Origin: a bacterium
GTDB taxonomy: Bacteria > SZUA-79 > Acidulodesulfobacterales > Acidulodesulfobacteraceae
Assembly: GCA_021828255.1 (NCBI GenBank)
Contig: JAKASB010000001.1
Location: forward strand, 26,608-62,574
Reading direction: 5' to 3'
DNA length: 35,967 nucleotides
Under the pieces are notes generated by a model, which was not told the origin of the DNA, did no database searches, and worked only from the letters and a program-made list of their open reading frames with translations. Below, piece by piece: positions 1 to 9,471 of the stretch. Positions within the stretch are counted from its first letter, which is position 1; each line of letters opens with the position of its first letter. Both the position numbers and the translations under genes were made by a program.

Positions 1-40
1 TTATATCGGGATTTTCCTTTAATTTTTTAATATCGAACAT
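1..40 (-). CDS. serS: Possible 5' end of seryl-tRNA synthetase (partial, runs off the window)
   Basis: Reverse-strand ATG at 40 reads MFDIKKLKENPDI..., resembling the SerRS N-terminus (MLDIKxIRENPD). Only 13 codons are visible. Confidence 0.35.
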   Translation of the reverse strand, partial: MFDIKKLKENPDI

Positions 41-185
41 ATGAACATAATAAAACTTTTTTAGATAATTATAGCCATTAGGTATTGTATATTAATTTCC
101 GATTTAATATCAATAATATTTTTATCCGGCATATTTTTCCTTAAATTAAATAATTAGTTAAATATTAGGGAAATTTTTTCCCATA

Positions 186-232
186 TTTTAAAGGTGTCTA
201 TTATTTTTTAAAGGTGTCTGATTTATTTATTC
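186..232. repeat. Dispersed repeat copy 1 (tandem TTTTAAAGGTGTCT, then GATTTATTTATT)
   Basis: ttttaaaggtgtct at 186-199 and 206-219, followed by gatttatttatt. Same core as the copies near 7820, 7928, 23587 and 27463. Confidence 0.7.
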
Positions 233-301
233 TCTTACTCCCGACTACATTCTAGCGACTACATCATAGGGTCTCATTTTATTTATATATATATTATTAA
301 A

Positions 302-318
302 TGGCATATTTATTGCAT
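302..318 (+). promoter_or_regulatory. Putative sigma-54 (RpoN) -24/-12 promoter for the flgF operon
   Basis: TGGCATATTTATTGCAT: GG (303-304), exactly 10 nt, then GC (315-316). Matches TGGCAC-N5-TTGC. Lies about 70 nt upstream of flgF. Confidence 0.65.
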
Positions 319-386
319 ATATAGCATATATAAGAAAAATAAATTTACAAATTTAAGAAGTGTATAATTTAAGAGGCGTATAATAA

Positions 387-1163
387 ATGAACGGCGGTTC
401 TTACATAGCTCTTAGCGGGATGCTTGCTGAAGGGAAAAAATTGGCTATAATTACCGACAATATATCCAACGTTAATACCGTAGGGTATAAGAGCAGTAAC
501 GTTACTTTTGCGGAATTCTTATCTCCGCAGGCTATTTCCGACTTAAATTCGGGTGCCGGTAAACCTTTGGTCGACAAAGCATATCCGATAACCTTAAGTA
601 CCTATATCAATATGTCGCAAGGACCTTTAAAAAAGACCGGCAACAGACTTGACCTTGCAATAAACGGCAGTGGATATTTTGTAGTTCAAACTCCGGACGG
701 AATTAAATATACGAGAAACGGGGTATTTTCTTTAAACCAAGAGGGAGAACTTGTAAATCAAAATGGTTTCCCCGTTATGAATGCCGATAAAAAACCTATT
801 TTTTTAAACGAAAGAGGTTCAAATATAACTATTACCGGTTCAGGCATAATAAACCTTACCGATCCGCAGACAAATAACGAATTATATTCCGGCAGGATAC
901 TGACGGTTAATTTTAAAAATCCTGAATATTTATCTAAATACGAAGGCACGCTGTTTTCTGAGACAAAAGGCTCGGGAGCGCCGGTTCAGAATCAAAACCC
1001 CGATATACTTCAGGGATATGTCGAAGAATCAAACGTTAACGAGATAAAAGGCATGGTTCAGATGCTAAGCGTTTCTAAGACATACAATAATATGATCCAA
1101 GTTTTAAAATCTTATTCTCAGGTTAATAATACGGCTATTAATACGATAGGAGCGGCGGTTTAA
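387..1163 (+). CDS. flgF: Flagellar basal-body rod protein FlgF
   Basis: N-terminal rod motif (MLAEGKKLAIITDNISNVNTVGYKSSNVTFAEF), internal LDLAINGSGYFVVQTPDG..YTRNGVFSLNQEGELV, C-terminal GYVEESNVNEIKGMVQMLSVSKTYN. Adjacent to flgG. Confidence 0.92.
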   Translation: MNGGSYIALSGMLAEGKKLAIITDNISNVNTVGYKSSNVTFAEFLSPQAISDLNSGAGKPLVDKAYPITLSTYINMSQGPLKKTGNRLDLAINGSGYFVVQTPDGIKYTRNGVFSLNQEGELVNQNGFPVMNADKKPIFLNERGSNITITGSGIINLTDPQTNNELYSGRILTVNFKNPEYLSKYEGTLFSETKGSGAPVQNQNPDILQGYVEESNVNEIKGMVQMLSVSKTYNNMIQVLKSYSQVNNTAINTIGAAV

Positions 1164-1210
1164 TTTTATTTTTAACAAATGATTATCGTAACGGAGGGAA
1201 ATTTTATAAG

Positions 1211-1996
1211 ATGAGAGCTTTATGGACGGCTGCAACCGGTATGGAAGGACAGCAGATAGAAATCGACAATATTGCAAACAATCTCGCCAACACAAATACG
1301 ACTGGATATAAAGAATCAAGGGTTAATTTTGAGGATCTGTTTTATCAAACGATTAAGTCTCCAGGGGCATATTCTTCGCAATACACTCAGGTTCCTACAG
1401 GTATTCAGATAGGTCTTGGCACCAAGGTATCTTCGATAGAAAAAGAATTTACGCAGGGTGACCTTCAGCAGACCTCAAATCCGTTAGATATGGCAATTTC
1501 CGGACAGGGTTTTTTTCAGATTCAGATGCCAAACGAAGAGACTGCATATACGAGAGACGGAACTTTTCAGACAAATTCACAGGGTCAGCTTGTAGATGCA
1601 AACGGCAATCAGCTTGTCCCGCCCATTACTATACCGCCTAATGCCACTTCTGTTACTATTTCCGTAAACGGAACCGTTTCGGCGGCAATTTCCGGTCAGA
1701 CTAGTCTTGCTCAGATTGGAACGATAACGCTTGCTAATTTCATAAATCCGGCGGGACTTAACAGTATCGGCAATAACCTTTATTTGCAGACTTCGGCTTC
1801 CGGTGTTCCGCAGATAGGGACGCCTAATGCAAACGGACTAGGAACTATTCAGCAGGGATTTCTCGAAATGTCCAATGTAAATTTGGTAGGGCAAATGGTC
1901 TCTATGATAACTGCTCAAAATGCATATACGATAGACTCCAAGGCGATTACAGTCGCAAACCAGATGCTTCAGAGTATGAGCGGTTTAATACCATAA
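1211..1996 (+). CDS. flgG: Flagellar basal-body rod protein FlgG
   Basis: MRALWTAATGMEGQQIEIDNIANNLANTNTTGYKESRVNFEDLFYQT and C-terminal EMSNVNLVGQMVSMITAQNAYTIDSKAITVANQML are classic FlgG. Confidence 0.97.
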   Translation: MRALWTAATGMEGQQIEIDNIANNLANTNTTGYKESRVNFEDLFYQTIKSPGAYSSQYTQVPTGIQIGLGTKVSSIEKEFTQGDLQQTSNPLDMAISGQGFFQIQMPNEETAYTRDGTFQTNSQGQLVDANGNQLVPPITIPPNATSVTISVNGTVSAAISGQTSLAQIGTITLANFINPAGLNSIGNNLYLQTSASGVPQIGTPNANGLGTIQQGFLEMSNVNLVGQMVSMITAQNAYTIDSKAITVANQMLQSMSGLIP

Positions 1997-2049
1997 TATA
2001 ATAATTATAATAATTAACTGTTATATAAACGACGCAAAATTAAACTATT

Positions 2050-2802
2050 ATGTTTAAACAAACAATATTTGCTTTTATATTTTTGGTATCGCTTTTGCTT
2101 TTGACATTTTCATATTCGAGGTATGCTCACGCCTTAAAAAAACCTAAAAACGCAGCGTTAAAATATATATACTTAAAACGTATGGTTATAAAATCCTATA
2201 TAAAAAAAATTCCTTTAAAATTTAAAAAATATTTTCATTTCGGCGATTTTGAGTATAATATTCCTTTTAAAATTACGGCTAAAAACTTTAAAGATTATTC
2301 CGTTAAAGTTGAAATTAATAACTTAAAATATTCCGGCTACCATACGGCTGTAATAAAACTATTGAATAAAAATAGCGGAACTATTAAGGGTATGGACGAT
2401 ATTACGTTTAAAACCGAGATTTACGCTCCGGTTGTCGTTGCTTCCGAAACAATCGGCAAATTTCAAATTATTAAAACCGGTGACGTTAAAATATCATATA
2501 AAAATATTCCGGGTTTAAACGACGGTTATTATTTAAACTATAAAAACCTCATAGGCAGAGAGGCTAAATTTTTTATCACTGCAGATTCCGCCTTGACTGC
2601 CGCGAATACTGAAAGGAAAAAAATAATAAATTTCGGCAATACGGTAAATATAGTTTATAACAGATACGGATTAATTTTGAAAACAAAGGGTATGGCGCTT
2701 CAAGCGGGAGCATTAAACTCCGTAATCAGAGTAAAAAATATCGCTTCCGGCGCCATTTTGAACTGTATAGTAAAATCAGGTAAAGTCGTTACGGTAAGAT
2801 AA
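2050..2802 (+). CDS. flgA: Flagellar basal body P-ring formation protein FlgA
   Basis: Signal peptide, C-terminal SAF-like region (G..V.I.Y...GL.LKTKGMALQAGALNSVIRVKNIASGAILNCIV), position between flgG and flgH. Confidence 0.85.
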   Translation: MFKQTIFAFIFLVSLLLLTFSYSRYAHALKKPKNAALKYIYLKRMVIKSYIKKIPLKFKKYFHFGDFEYNIPFKITAKNFKDYSVKVEINNLKYSGYHTAVIKLLNKNSGTIKGMDDITFKTEIYAPVVVASETIGKFQIIKTGDVKISYKNIPGLNDGYYLNYKNLIGREAKFFITADSALTAANTERKKIINFGNTVNIVYNRYGLILKTKGMALQAGALNSVIRVKNIASGAILNCIVKSGKVVTVR

Positions 2803-2852
2803 TATGTAATTTAGCAATATAAATGCGGGATAGAGGAGAACTATAGTTTGTT

Positions 2853-3566
2853 ATGAAATTATTAAAACAAAATAGGAGAAATTATTTTACGGTTTTCCCA
2901 GCGTTAATGTTGACTTCAGCATTATTGCTATCTTTTATTTTAACCGGATGCGGCGTCCATCCTCCTAAATCGATGATTCCACCGACATATGTTAAGCCTA
3001 CGGCAAGAAATGGGGGAATTCAAGGTAAACCGGCGCTTGGCTCGCTGTGGACCGGAACGGGAACCGGAACGAACCTTTATGCGGATAACGTTGCTTTTAA
3101 ACTCAATGATATAGTGACGATTATAGTAAATGACCAGACTCAAGTTCAGGATTCATCGGGAACGGCGCTTTCACATAATTCGTCGGGAACGGGGGAGTTT
3201 GCCTTCGGTACTCTTTCAACGTCAAAACCTACCGGTTACGAAGGGTCTAACGCGGAAACTTTTAACGGCGGCGGCGGAGTAGCGGAAACCGGACAAATTT
3301 CTTCGGTTATTCAGGCTCAGGTCGTGAAAGTTTTCCCTAACGGCAACATCGAACTTAAGGGAGAAAGGAAAGTTTCCGTTAATGGAGAAACCAGATTCTT
3401 ATTAATAAAAGGCATAGCCAGACCAATCGACATATCTCCGGCAAATACAATTTTGTCTAGCCAAATTGCAGATGAAAGAATATGGATAAACGGCAGGGGA
3501 TACGTAAACAGTTCTCAGAGTCCGAACTGGCTGTATAAGATTATGCAGGATATCTGGCCGTTCTAA
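2853..3566 (+). CDS. flgH: Flagellar L-ring protein FlgH (lipoprotein)
   Basis: Lipobox LTGCG, then GSLWTGTG...NLYADNVAFKLNDIVTIIV and GNIELKGERKVSVNGETR..L.GIARPIDISPANTILSSQIADERI. Confidence 0.95.
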   Translation: MKLLKQNRRNYFTVFPALMLTSALLLSFILTGCGVHPPKSMIPPTYVKPTARNGGIQGKPALGSLWTGTGTGTNLYADNVAFKLNDIVTIIVNDQTQVQDSSGTALSHNSSGTGEFAFGTLSTSKPTGYEGSNAETFNGGGGVAETGQISSVIQAQVVKVFPNGNIELKGERKVSVNGETRFLLIKGIARPIDISPANTILSSQIADERIWINGRGYVNSSQSPNWLYKIMQDIWPF

Positions 3567-3663
3567 ATTTACGTTCTAAGTTTAACAGACAATATATACA
3601 TATCGTAAAAATAAAAATCATATCATATAAATAAAAGAAGGTTAAAGAAGAAATATATAAAAA

Positions 3664-4722
3664 ATGAAGAAGAAAATACTTTTGATGCCGTTAATATTTC
3701 TGCTCGGTTTATTTATTATTGGTGCGGCGGCTGGTTTCTCCGCCGCCGCTACTATAGGAAATATCACTTCTATTTACGGGGCTATGAGCAACCCGATTGT
3801 AGGCTACGGTTTAGTTACCGGTCTCGACGGGACGGGTGACCAGTGGGGGGTTAACGTTACTCAGCAGAGCATAGTTACGATGCTGTCAAAACTCGGGATA
3901 AACACAAACGAGGCGTCCTTGTATGAAATCAGGGATACCGCCGCAGTAATGGTTACTGCCGAACTTCCTCCTTTTGCCGTTCCAGGCGAAAGAATAAACG
4001 TTACAGTCAGCTCCATCGGAAACGCGCAAAGTTTGCAGGGCGGAGTTTTATTGATGACCCCGTTAAAAGGACCAAACGGAATGGTTTATGCGCTCGCCCA
4101 GGGCAGCGTTTCTACCGGGGGCAGCGTCGCATCCGAAAACGTTATGCCTCTTCCCGGATACGTGCCGGTGTCGCAAAATTTTCAGACGTCGGGTATAATT
4201 GATAACGGAGGAATTGTAGAAAAAGGCATTTCTATAGGTTTAAACACGTTTAGCGTTGTTCGTCTGATTCTTAAAAATCCGAATTTTACCGACTCATCGA
4301 GGATTGCCGCGGCTATAAACGCAAAAATAGGTAAGGGAACTGCAAAACCTATGAATTCTACAAGCATTTCCGTCGCGGTTCCATCTTCCTACAAGGATAA
4401 CGTTGCTCAGTTTATGTCCGTTATTAACGCAATAGACGTCAAAACCCATTCAAAGGCGATTATAGTTATCAACGAACGCTCCGGCACAGTCGTAATGGGC
4501 GGAAATATAAAGATAAATCCGGTGGCTATATCAAACAGAAATATAACCCTTAAGATTAATAAAAAAAGAGTTCCCAACGCATTTTATTTGAAAAAAGGTT
4601 TAACGGTAACCGAACTTGTAAAAGCCTTAAATGCCGTAGGCGCTTCGACATCAAGTATAATCTCTATACTAGAATCGATTAAGGCGGCTGGAGCTTTATC
4701 GGCGGAAATAAAGATAATTTAA
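3664..4722 (+). CDS. flgI: Flagellar P-ring protein FlgI
   Basis: Signal peptide, NPIVGYGLVTGLDGTGDQ, and C-terminal ALNAVGASTSSIISILESIKAAGALSAEIKII. Confidence 0.97.
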   Translation: MKKKILLMPLIFLLGLFIIGAAAGFSAAATIGNITSIYGAMSNPIVGYGLVTGLDGTGDQWGVNVTQQSIVTMLSKLGINTNEASLYEIRDTAAVMVTAELPPFAVPGERINVTVSSIGNAQSLQGGVLLMTPLKGPNGMVYALAQGSVSTGGSVASENVMPLPGYVPVSQNFQTSGIIDNGGIVEKGISIGLNTFSVVRLILKNPNFTDSSRIAAAINAKIGKGTAKPMNSTSISVAVPSSYKDNVAQFMSVINAIDVKTHSKAIIVINERSGTVVMGGNIKINPVAISNRNITLKINKKRVPNAFYLKKGLTVTELVKALNAVGASTSSIISILESIKAAGALSAEIKII

Positions 4723-4816
4723 CACAATGGAGGGACATTAAAGTTATAGTTTAAAAGTGACGATTGTTATATAACGGCAAACAACTAAAAATATATTAAA
4801 AAAGAAGGTAAAAAGT

Positions 4817-5122
4817 ATGACAATCGAAATTTCTAACATTACGCCCGTTATCTACGAGATACCGCAAAATAATAACGACAATAACGGCGGAAAAAAAGAG
4901 GTAAACGGTTTGGAAGCCGCTCAGACGGCAGGTTCCGACAAGGTCAGCATATCCAGCGATGCAAGTTTTATCGGCAATTTAAAAAGTTCTATAGATAATG
5001 CCCAGTCAGCCGCTCCTTCTAAGGTTAACGATATTAAACAAAAAATTGCTTCGGGAAATTATGCCGATGCTTCAAAAATTGCCGCAGGGTTAATTAATAA
5101 CTTAAACATTACCGGCGAGTAA
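4817..5122 (+). CDS. flgM: Anti-sigma-28 factor FlgM
   Basis: DKVSISSDA... and C-terminal VNDIKQKIASGNYADASKIAAGLINNL. Located upstream of flgK. Confidence 0.85.
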   Translation: MTIEISNITPVIYEIPQNNNDNNGGKKEVNGLEAAQTAGSDKVSISSDASFIGNLKSSIDNAQSAAPSKVNDIKQKIASGNYADASKIAAGLINNLNITGE

Positions 5123-5157
5123 GCAATCGGTAGACAATAAAAGAGTTTAATTTTAAG

Positions 5158-5634
5158 ATGGAAAATACCGTAGAAAACAAAAAAAAACTTGAGGATCTTC
5201 TTAAGATTACTTTAAGGTTAAAAAAGGAACTTGGCGAGTCTTATTTAATCTTGAGAACTGATTTTAATCCATTAAACAATATAGACACATTTGACAATAA
5301 GAGAGTAGTTTTAAAAGAAATAACCGAAAAAATAAAAGAGCCGGGTGTGCTGCAGTTGGGATTACAGGAGAAGGGGGAGGAGTTGACAGACAGGTATGAA
5401 GATGAAGATATAAAAAACATAAAAGAGCTTATAAAAGCGGAAATACTTGAAATAGCAGAATTAAATAACGCTTTTTCAGCTCTAATCAAAAAAAACATTT
5501 ATTATAATCAGTTAACCATTTCGTTTATTACCGATGCTTTTAACAAAAGCTCCATTTATGACAGAGCCGGCGAAAACAATTCAAACTTTTTTCCCTTAAA
5601 AAACTTTTTAATGAAGTCGGGAGTTAGGGTATAA
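5158..5634 (+). CDS. flgN: Probable FlgN-type flagellar export chaperone
   Basis: Mainly helical small protein between flgM and flgK; assignment is mostly positional. Confidence 0.5.
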   Translation: MENTVENKKKLEDLLKITLRLKKELGESYLILRTDFNPLNNIDTFDNKRVVLKEITEKIKEPGVLQLGLQEKGEELTDRYEDEDIKNIKELIKAEILEIAELNNAFSALIKKNIYYNQLTISFITDAFNKSSIYDRAGENNSNFFPLKNFLMKSGVRV

Positions 5635-7809
5635 ATGCTGACCATAAATAATATATTAGATATTGCAGATTCGGCTATGAACGCCAATACGGCGGCAATG
5701 AACACCGTGTCGCAGAACGTCGCCAACGTCAATACCCCTTTTTATAACAGTGAAACACCGATAGAAACCGAAGCTCCGGCGGTCGTGGGTTCTCCTTATA
5801 CATACGGCACAGGAGTAAACGTCAACGATATACAGAGGAGTACCGACAATTTCGTCCAGTCCGAAGTAAATAACGAAACCGCGCAAAACAGCTACTATAC
5901 CACACTGTATCAAGGTTTGGATCAGATTCAAAACCTGTTTAACGACCAGACCGGTTCCGGTTTCAGCTCGCAGATATCTCAATTTTTTAACGACTTTCAG
6001 AACGTGGCGAATAATCCCTCGAATACTTCCCAGAGAACGGCTTTACTATCTGACGCGCAGTCGCTTGCGGGGTCGATAAATAACGCTTATACTACTATAA
6101 TGAATACGGTATCTTCTACTAATACTTCGATTAACGGCGTTATTCCGCAGATTAACAGCCTTACGTCCCAAATTGCCGGTCTTAATCAGCAAATTACTTA
6201 TGCGCTTAACGCGGGAAGCAACGCCAACGAACTGCAGGACCAGCAGACGCAGGCTATAAACAGCCTTTCCAAACTTGTCAATATTTCATACTATACGAAT
6301 AATAATGGAAAAACAAATATATCGCTTGGGAATGTACCGTTAGTGTCGAGCGATTCTTCTTTCAATCTTTCAACGCAGGTTGACCCTTCTAACGCCGCAA
6401 ATCTTGATATTATGTGGAACGGACCTGACGGCTCGATGCAGTCTATCACAAGTAATGTTACCGGAGGCAGTCTCGGCGCATACGTAAATCTTGAGCAAAC
6501 AGCGGCGCCGTCTTACATAAGCCAGCTTGATTCGCTGGCGGCATCCATTACGGACAACGTAAACTCCCTGCAATACAACGGATATGGTCTCGACGGCTCG
6601 ACCGGAAACTACTTTTTTAAACAGGATTTGACGACCGCTGTGGGAAGCGGAGTGACGGACGCGACCATATCAACCGGCACGGTAACGAACCCGGCGGACT
6701 TGACGGCGGATAGTTATACAATTTCAACGACCGGCGGCGGTGTTTTTACCGTTACAAATAATACTACCGGTAAAACTCCCATAAATAACCAAACGATAAC
6801 TCCGACGACAAATAAATACGGTCAAAGTGTTTATACTTTAAATTTTGACGGCGTATCCGTTAATATTACGGGAACGTCCACTTCGGGAACGGCGCCTGCA
6901 AACGGTGATACATTCACCGTTCAGCAAAATACGACCAATCCGGCATTTACTATGGCTCTTAATCCTAATTTAACGTCGTCTCAAGTGGCGGCGGCATCCG
7001 CCGTTTCTACGGCTGTTAATCCCACCAACACGGGCAATGGGGCGATAAGCGCCGGTTCGGTGATTAATCCGACTGACGTTACTAATGGAACTACTATCGC
7101 TAATAGTAATGAAGGCGGACAATATACGATTAAATATACTCCTGGCGGTACGGGACAAGTGGTAAACGGTGTTACAAATTCAAACTATAACTTTACGGTA
7201 ACGAATACTACTACGGGCGAAATTCAATATCTTAATATAACTCCCACGACTAATTCGAGCGGGCAACCCGAATATTCAGTTTTTTTTGGAAATCAAACCG
7301 ATGCATCAGGCATTATAAGCGCTCAAAATTTTCATGTGACGCTAACAGGAACACCTCAAGCAAATGATTCATTTACGGCAAATGTTCTAAGTCCGTCCAA
7401 TTCTTCATCCGTCAACAACGGCTCAAATCTTAATAGCAATTATTTAACGTCTATGACCACTTCAGATATGAGTTCTGCCGGTCTTAGCGGCAATAACGAA
7501 AACGCCCTTGCCATAGGGGCGCTTCAAAATAACGATATATCTATTAATGGAACAAATTCTACTATTTCGACGTATTATTCAAATATAGTTTCAAATATCG
7601 GAACGCAGTCGCAGAGCGCGAACACAAATTATACTAATTCGACGTCGGTTTTGACGAACCTGCAAAATCAACTGTCGTCTTTCGTGGGCGTCAATATGAA
7701 CCAGCAAATGACGAATCTCGTCAATTACCAGAATTCGTATCAGGCGGCGGCGGCTATTACAAGCTCTGTTCAGGCAATTATGACGGCGCTTTTAAGCACG
7801 GTGCCGTAA
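5635..7809 (+). CDS. flgK: Flagellar hook-associated protein 1 FlgK, with a duplicated central domain
   Basis: N-term MNANTAAMNTVSQNVANVNTPFYN; C-term GVNMNQQMTNLVNYQNSYQAAAAITSSVQAIMTALLSTV. Confidence 0.95.
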   Translation: MLTINNILDIADSAMNANTAAMNTVSQNVANVNTPFYNSETPIETEAPAVVGSPYTYGTGVNVNDIQRSTDNFVQSEVNNETAQNSYYTTLYQGLDQIQNLFNDQTGSGFSSQISQFFNDFQNVANNPSNTSQRTALLSDAQSLAGSINNAYTTIMNTVSSTNTSINGVIPQINSLTSQIAGLNQQITYALNAGSNANELQDQQTQAINSLSKLVNISYYTNNNGKTNISLGNVPLVSSDSSFNLSTQVDPSNAANLDIMWNGPDGSMQSITSNVTGGSLGAYVNLEQTAAPSYISQLDSLAASITDNVNSLQYNGYGLDGSTGNYFFKQDLTTAVGSGVTDATISTGTVTNPADLTADSYTISTTGGGVFTVTNNTTGKTPINNQTITPTTNKYGQSVYTLNFDGVSVNITGTSTSGTAPANGDTFTVQQNTTNPAFTMALNPNLTSSQVAAASAVSTAVNPTNTGNGAISAGSVINPTDVTNGTTIANSNEGGQYTIKYTPGGTGQVVNGVTNSNYNFTVTNTTTGEIQYLNITPTTNSSGQPEYSVFFGNQTDASGIISAQNFHVTLTGTPQANDSFTANVLSPSNSSSVNNGSNLNSNYLTSMTTSDMSSAGLSGNNENALAIGALQNNDISINGTNSTISTYYSNIVSNIGTQSQSANTNYTNSTSVLTNLQNQLSSFVGVNMNQQMTNLVNYQNSYQAAAAITSSVQAIMTALLSTVP

Positions 7810-7819
7810 AAAAAATAAT

Positions 7820-7860
7820 AATAAAAGGTGTTAATAAAAGGTGTCAGATTTATTTATTTT
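7820..7860. repeat. Dispersed repeat copy 2 (tandem AATAAAAGGTGT, then CAGATTTATTTATT)
   Basis: aataaaaggtgt at 7820-7831 and 7833-7844, followed by cagatttatttatttt. Confidence 0.7.
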
Positions 7861-7927
7861 TCATATTTATTATGTCGATTAATATAAAAAGAATTGCGGA
7901 TAAAAAATAAAAAATGTCGGATTTGTC

Positions 7928-8015
7928 GAAAAAGGTGTCAGATTAATTTTCCGCTGTTCTTTGTTTCGTAATTATTGCAGAGCGTCAGGCGGAAAAAAAA
8001 TCTGACACCTTTTTC
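7928..8015. repeat. Dispersed repeat copy 3, long inverted repeat between flgK and flgL
   Basis: Arms GAAAAAGGTGTCAGATTAATTTTCCGC (7928-7954) and GCGGAAAAAAAATCTGACACCTTTTTC (7989-8015): 27-bp near-perfect inverted repeat with a 34-nt loop. Confidence 0.85.
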
Positions 8016-8036
8016 TTCTGACACTTTTTTCGCATG

Positions 8037-8078
8037 GGAATGACAAACCAATATAATGTTAAATCAACTTGTCATTCC
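8037..8078. repeat. Short inverted repeat GGAATGACAA ... TTGTCATTCC
   Basis: Perfect 10-bp arms at 8037-8046 and 8069-8078, directly upstream of flgL. Confidence 0.6.
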
Positions 8079-8122
8079 TGAAACCTAGAAAACTCTATGT
8101 TTTAGAGAGCGAGGTATTTAAA

Positions 8123-9118
8123 ATGATACAGATAACCAACAATATGATATATAACAATATCAATAACGAACTGCTGAACGAATCAACTCAGGTTTATAAT
8201 CTTCAGGGGGAAATTTCGAGCGGTTTACAAATCAACTATCCGCAGGATAATCCTGCGGGAATGGTCAACGTTCTTTCGTATAAAAACAGCACCGCGCTTG
8301 TTACACAGTATAACTCAAACGTAAGTATCGCCAACAGCGTAGGCTCTTTAACTTCATCCACTATAAGTAACACAATGACGGTAGTAAATCAGGCGCGCAC
8401 GCTTGCTATTGAAATGGCAAACGGGACTAATTCTCCCGCAAACAATCAGGCGGCGGCAAAGCAGGTAGGGCAGATTATCAACGAACTTACGCAGTCGGCG
8501 GATACTTCTTATAACGGTCAGAATATTTTTACCGGAAATAACCTTAATACTGCTTCGGCATATACGACTACGACGGCTTATTATACGGCTGCAAATTCAA
8601 GCGGGACAACCACTAATGTTAATTATAGCGTTTATACATATGCGGGAACGGATACGAACCAGAATTACCAGATAACCCAGAATGAAACAGTAACGCCGTC
8701 GCTTACGGCAGACGCCATATTCGGAAACGATCCCGCAAATCCGTCGGGTAGTCCGATGACTAAATCATATACCCCTTCCGGCCTTATTTCCGTTCTTTCA
8801 CTTTTTCAGCAGGAACTTACCTCCGGCGTGTATCAGCAAAATTCTTCCGCAATTATTTCGGGCATTCAGAATGGATTAAATACCATGACCGCCGCTCAGG
8901 CAACCATTGGAACGGTCGTTCAACGGTTAAACGAACAGCAAACGAGCTACCAAACGGTTTTGTCCAATATTTCCCAACTCCTCGGACAGACTCAGGACGT
9001 GAACGTCGCACAGGCTATGACGAGTCTTACGCAGGTTCAGAATTCTTATCAGGCTACGCTCGAAGCCGCTTCCAACATTACTTCGCTGACCCCGATGCTT
9101 CTCCAGTATCTTAAATAA
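8123..9118 (+). CDS. flgL: Flagellar hook-associated protein 3 FlgL (start moved from track 8069 to ATG 8123)
   Basis: MIQITNNMIYNNINNELLNESTQVYNLQGEISSG matches the FlgL N-terminus; GAGG SD just upstream. The track start is a TTG inside an inverted repeat. Confidence 0.92.
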   Translation: MIQITNNMIYNNINNELLNESTQVYNLQGEISSGLQINYPQDNPAGMVNVLSYKNSTALVTQYNSNVSIANSVGSLTSSTISNTMTVVNQARTLAIEMANGTNSPANNQAAAKQVGQIINELTQSADTSYNGQNIFTGNNLNTASAYTTTTAYYTAANSSGTTTNVNYSVYTYAGTDTNQNYQITQNETVTPSLTADAIFGNDPANPSGSPMTKSYTPSGLISVLSLFQQELTSGVYQQNSSAIISGIQNGLNTMTAAQATIGTVVQRLNEQQTSYQTVLSNISQLLGQTQDVNVAQAMTSLTQVQNSYQATLEAASNITSLTPMLLQYLK

Positions 9119-9149
9119 GTCTCAAATAATAAGTAAATAATTCTTTTTT

Positions 9150-9425
9150 ATGTTAATTCTTGCAAGAAAAACGGGCGAAAGCATAAAAATAGGCAATAAT
9201 ATAACCATAGAGGTTATATCGGTAGCCGGTAGTACGGTAAAAATAGGAATAGAAGCCCCAAAGGAAGTCGGTATCCTAAGAAAAGAGCTTTACGACATTG
9301 TTAAAAACGAAAATATAAGCGCTTCCGCTATTAATTTAGCCGATTTATCAAAACTAAACGAATTAGACGATTTAAACGGGCTAAATGGCACATATATTGA
9401 AAAAGATAAAAAATATAAAAAATAA
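9150..9425 (+). CDS. csrA: Carbon storage regulator CsrA
   Basis: MLILARKTGESIKIGNNITIEVISVAGSTVKIGIEAPKEVGILRKELY. Confidence 0.97.
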   Translation: MLILARKTGESIKIGNNITIEVISVAGSTVKIGIEAPKEVGILRKELYDIVKNENISASAINLADLSKLNELDDLNGLNGTYIEKDKKYKK

Positions 9426-9471
9426 TTAAATTAAATATTAGAATATTAGAAAAATTCAAGAGGTTTTGTAA

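Noticed and set aside
5656-5982. Antisense ORFs over flgK (5656-5982, 6370-6573, 6970-7158)
   Set aside because: Opposite a strongly supported FlgK frame, low-complexity Arg/Ile/Val-rich composition, no SD or family motifs.
9385-9400. TGGCACATATATTGA within the csrA 3' end as a second sigma-54 promoter for fliW
   Set aside because: The -24 element is perfect but the -12 element reads GA instead of GC, and it lies in coding sequence.
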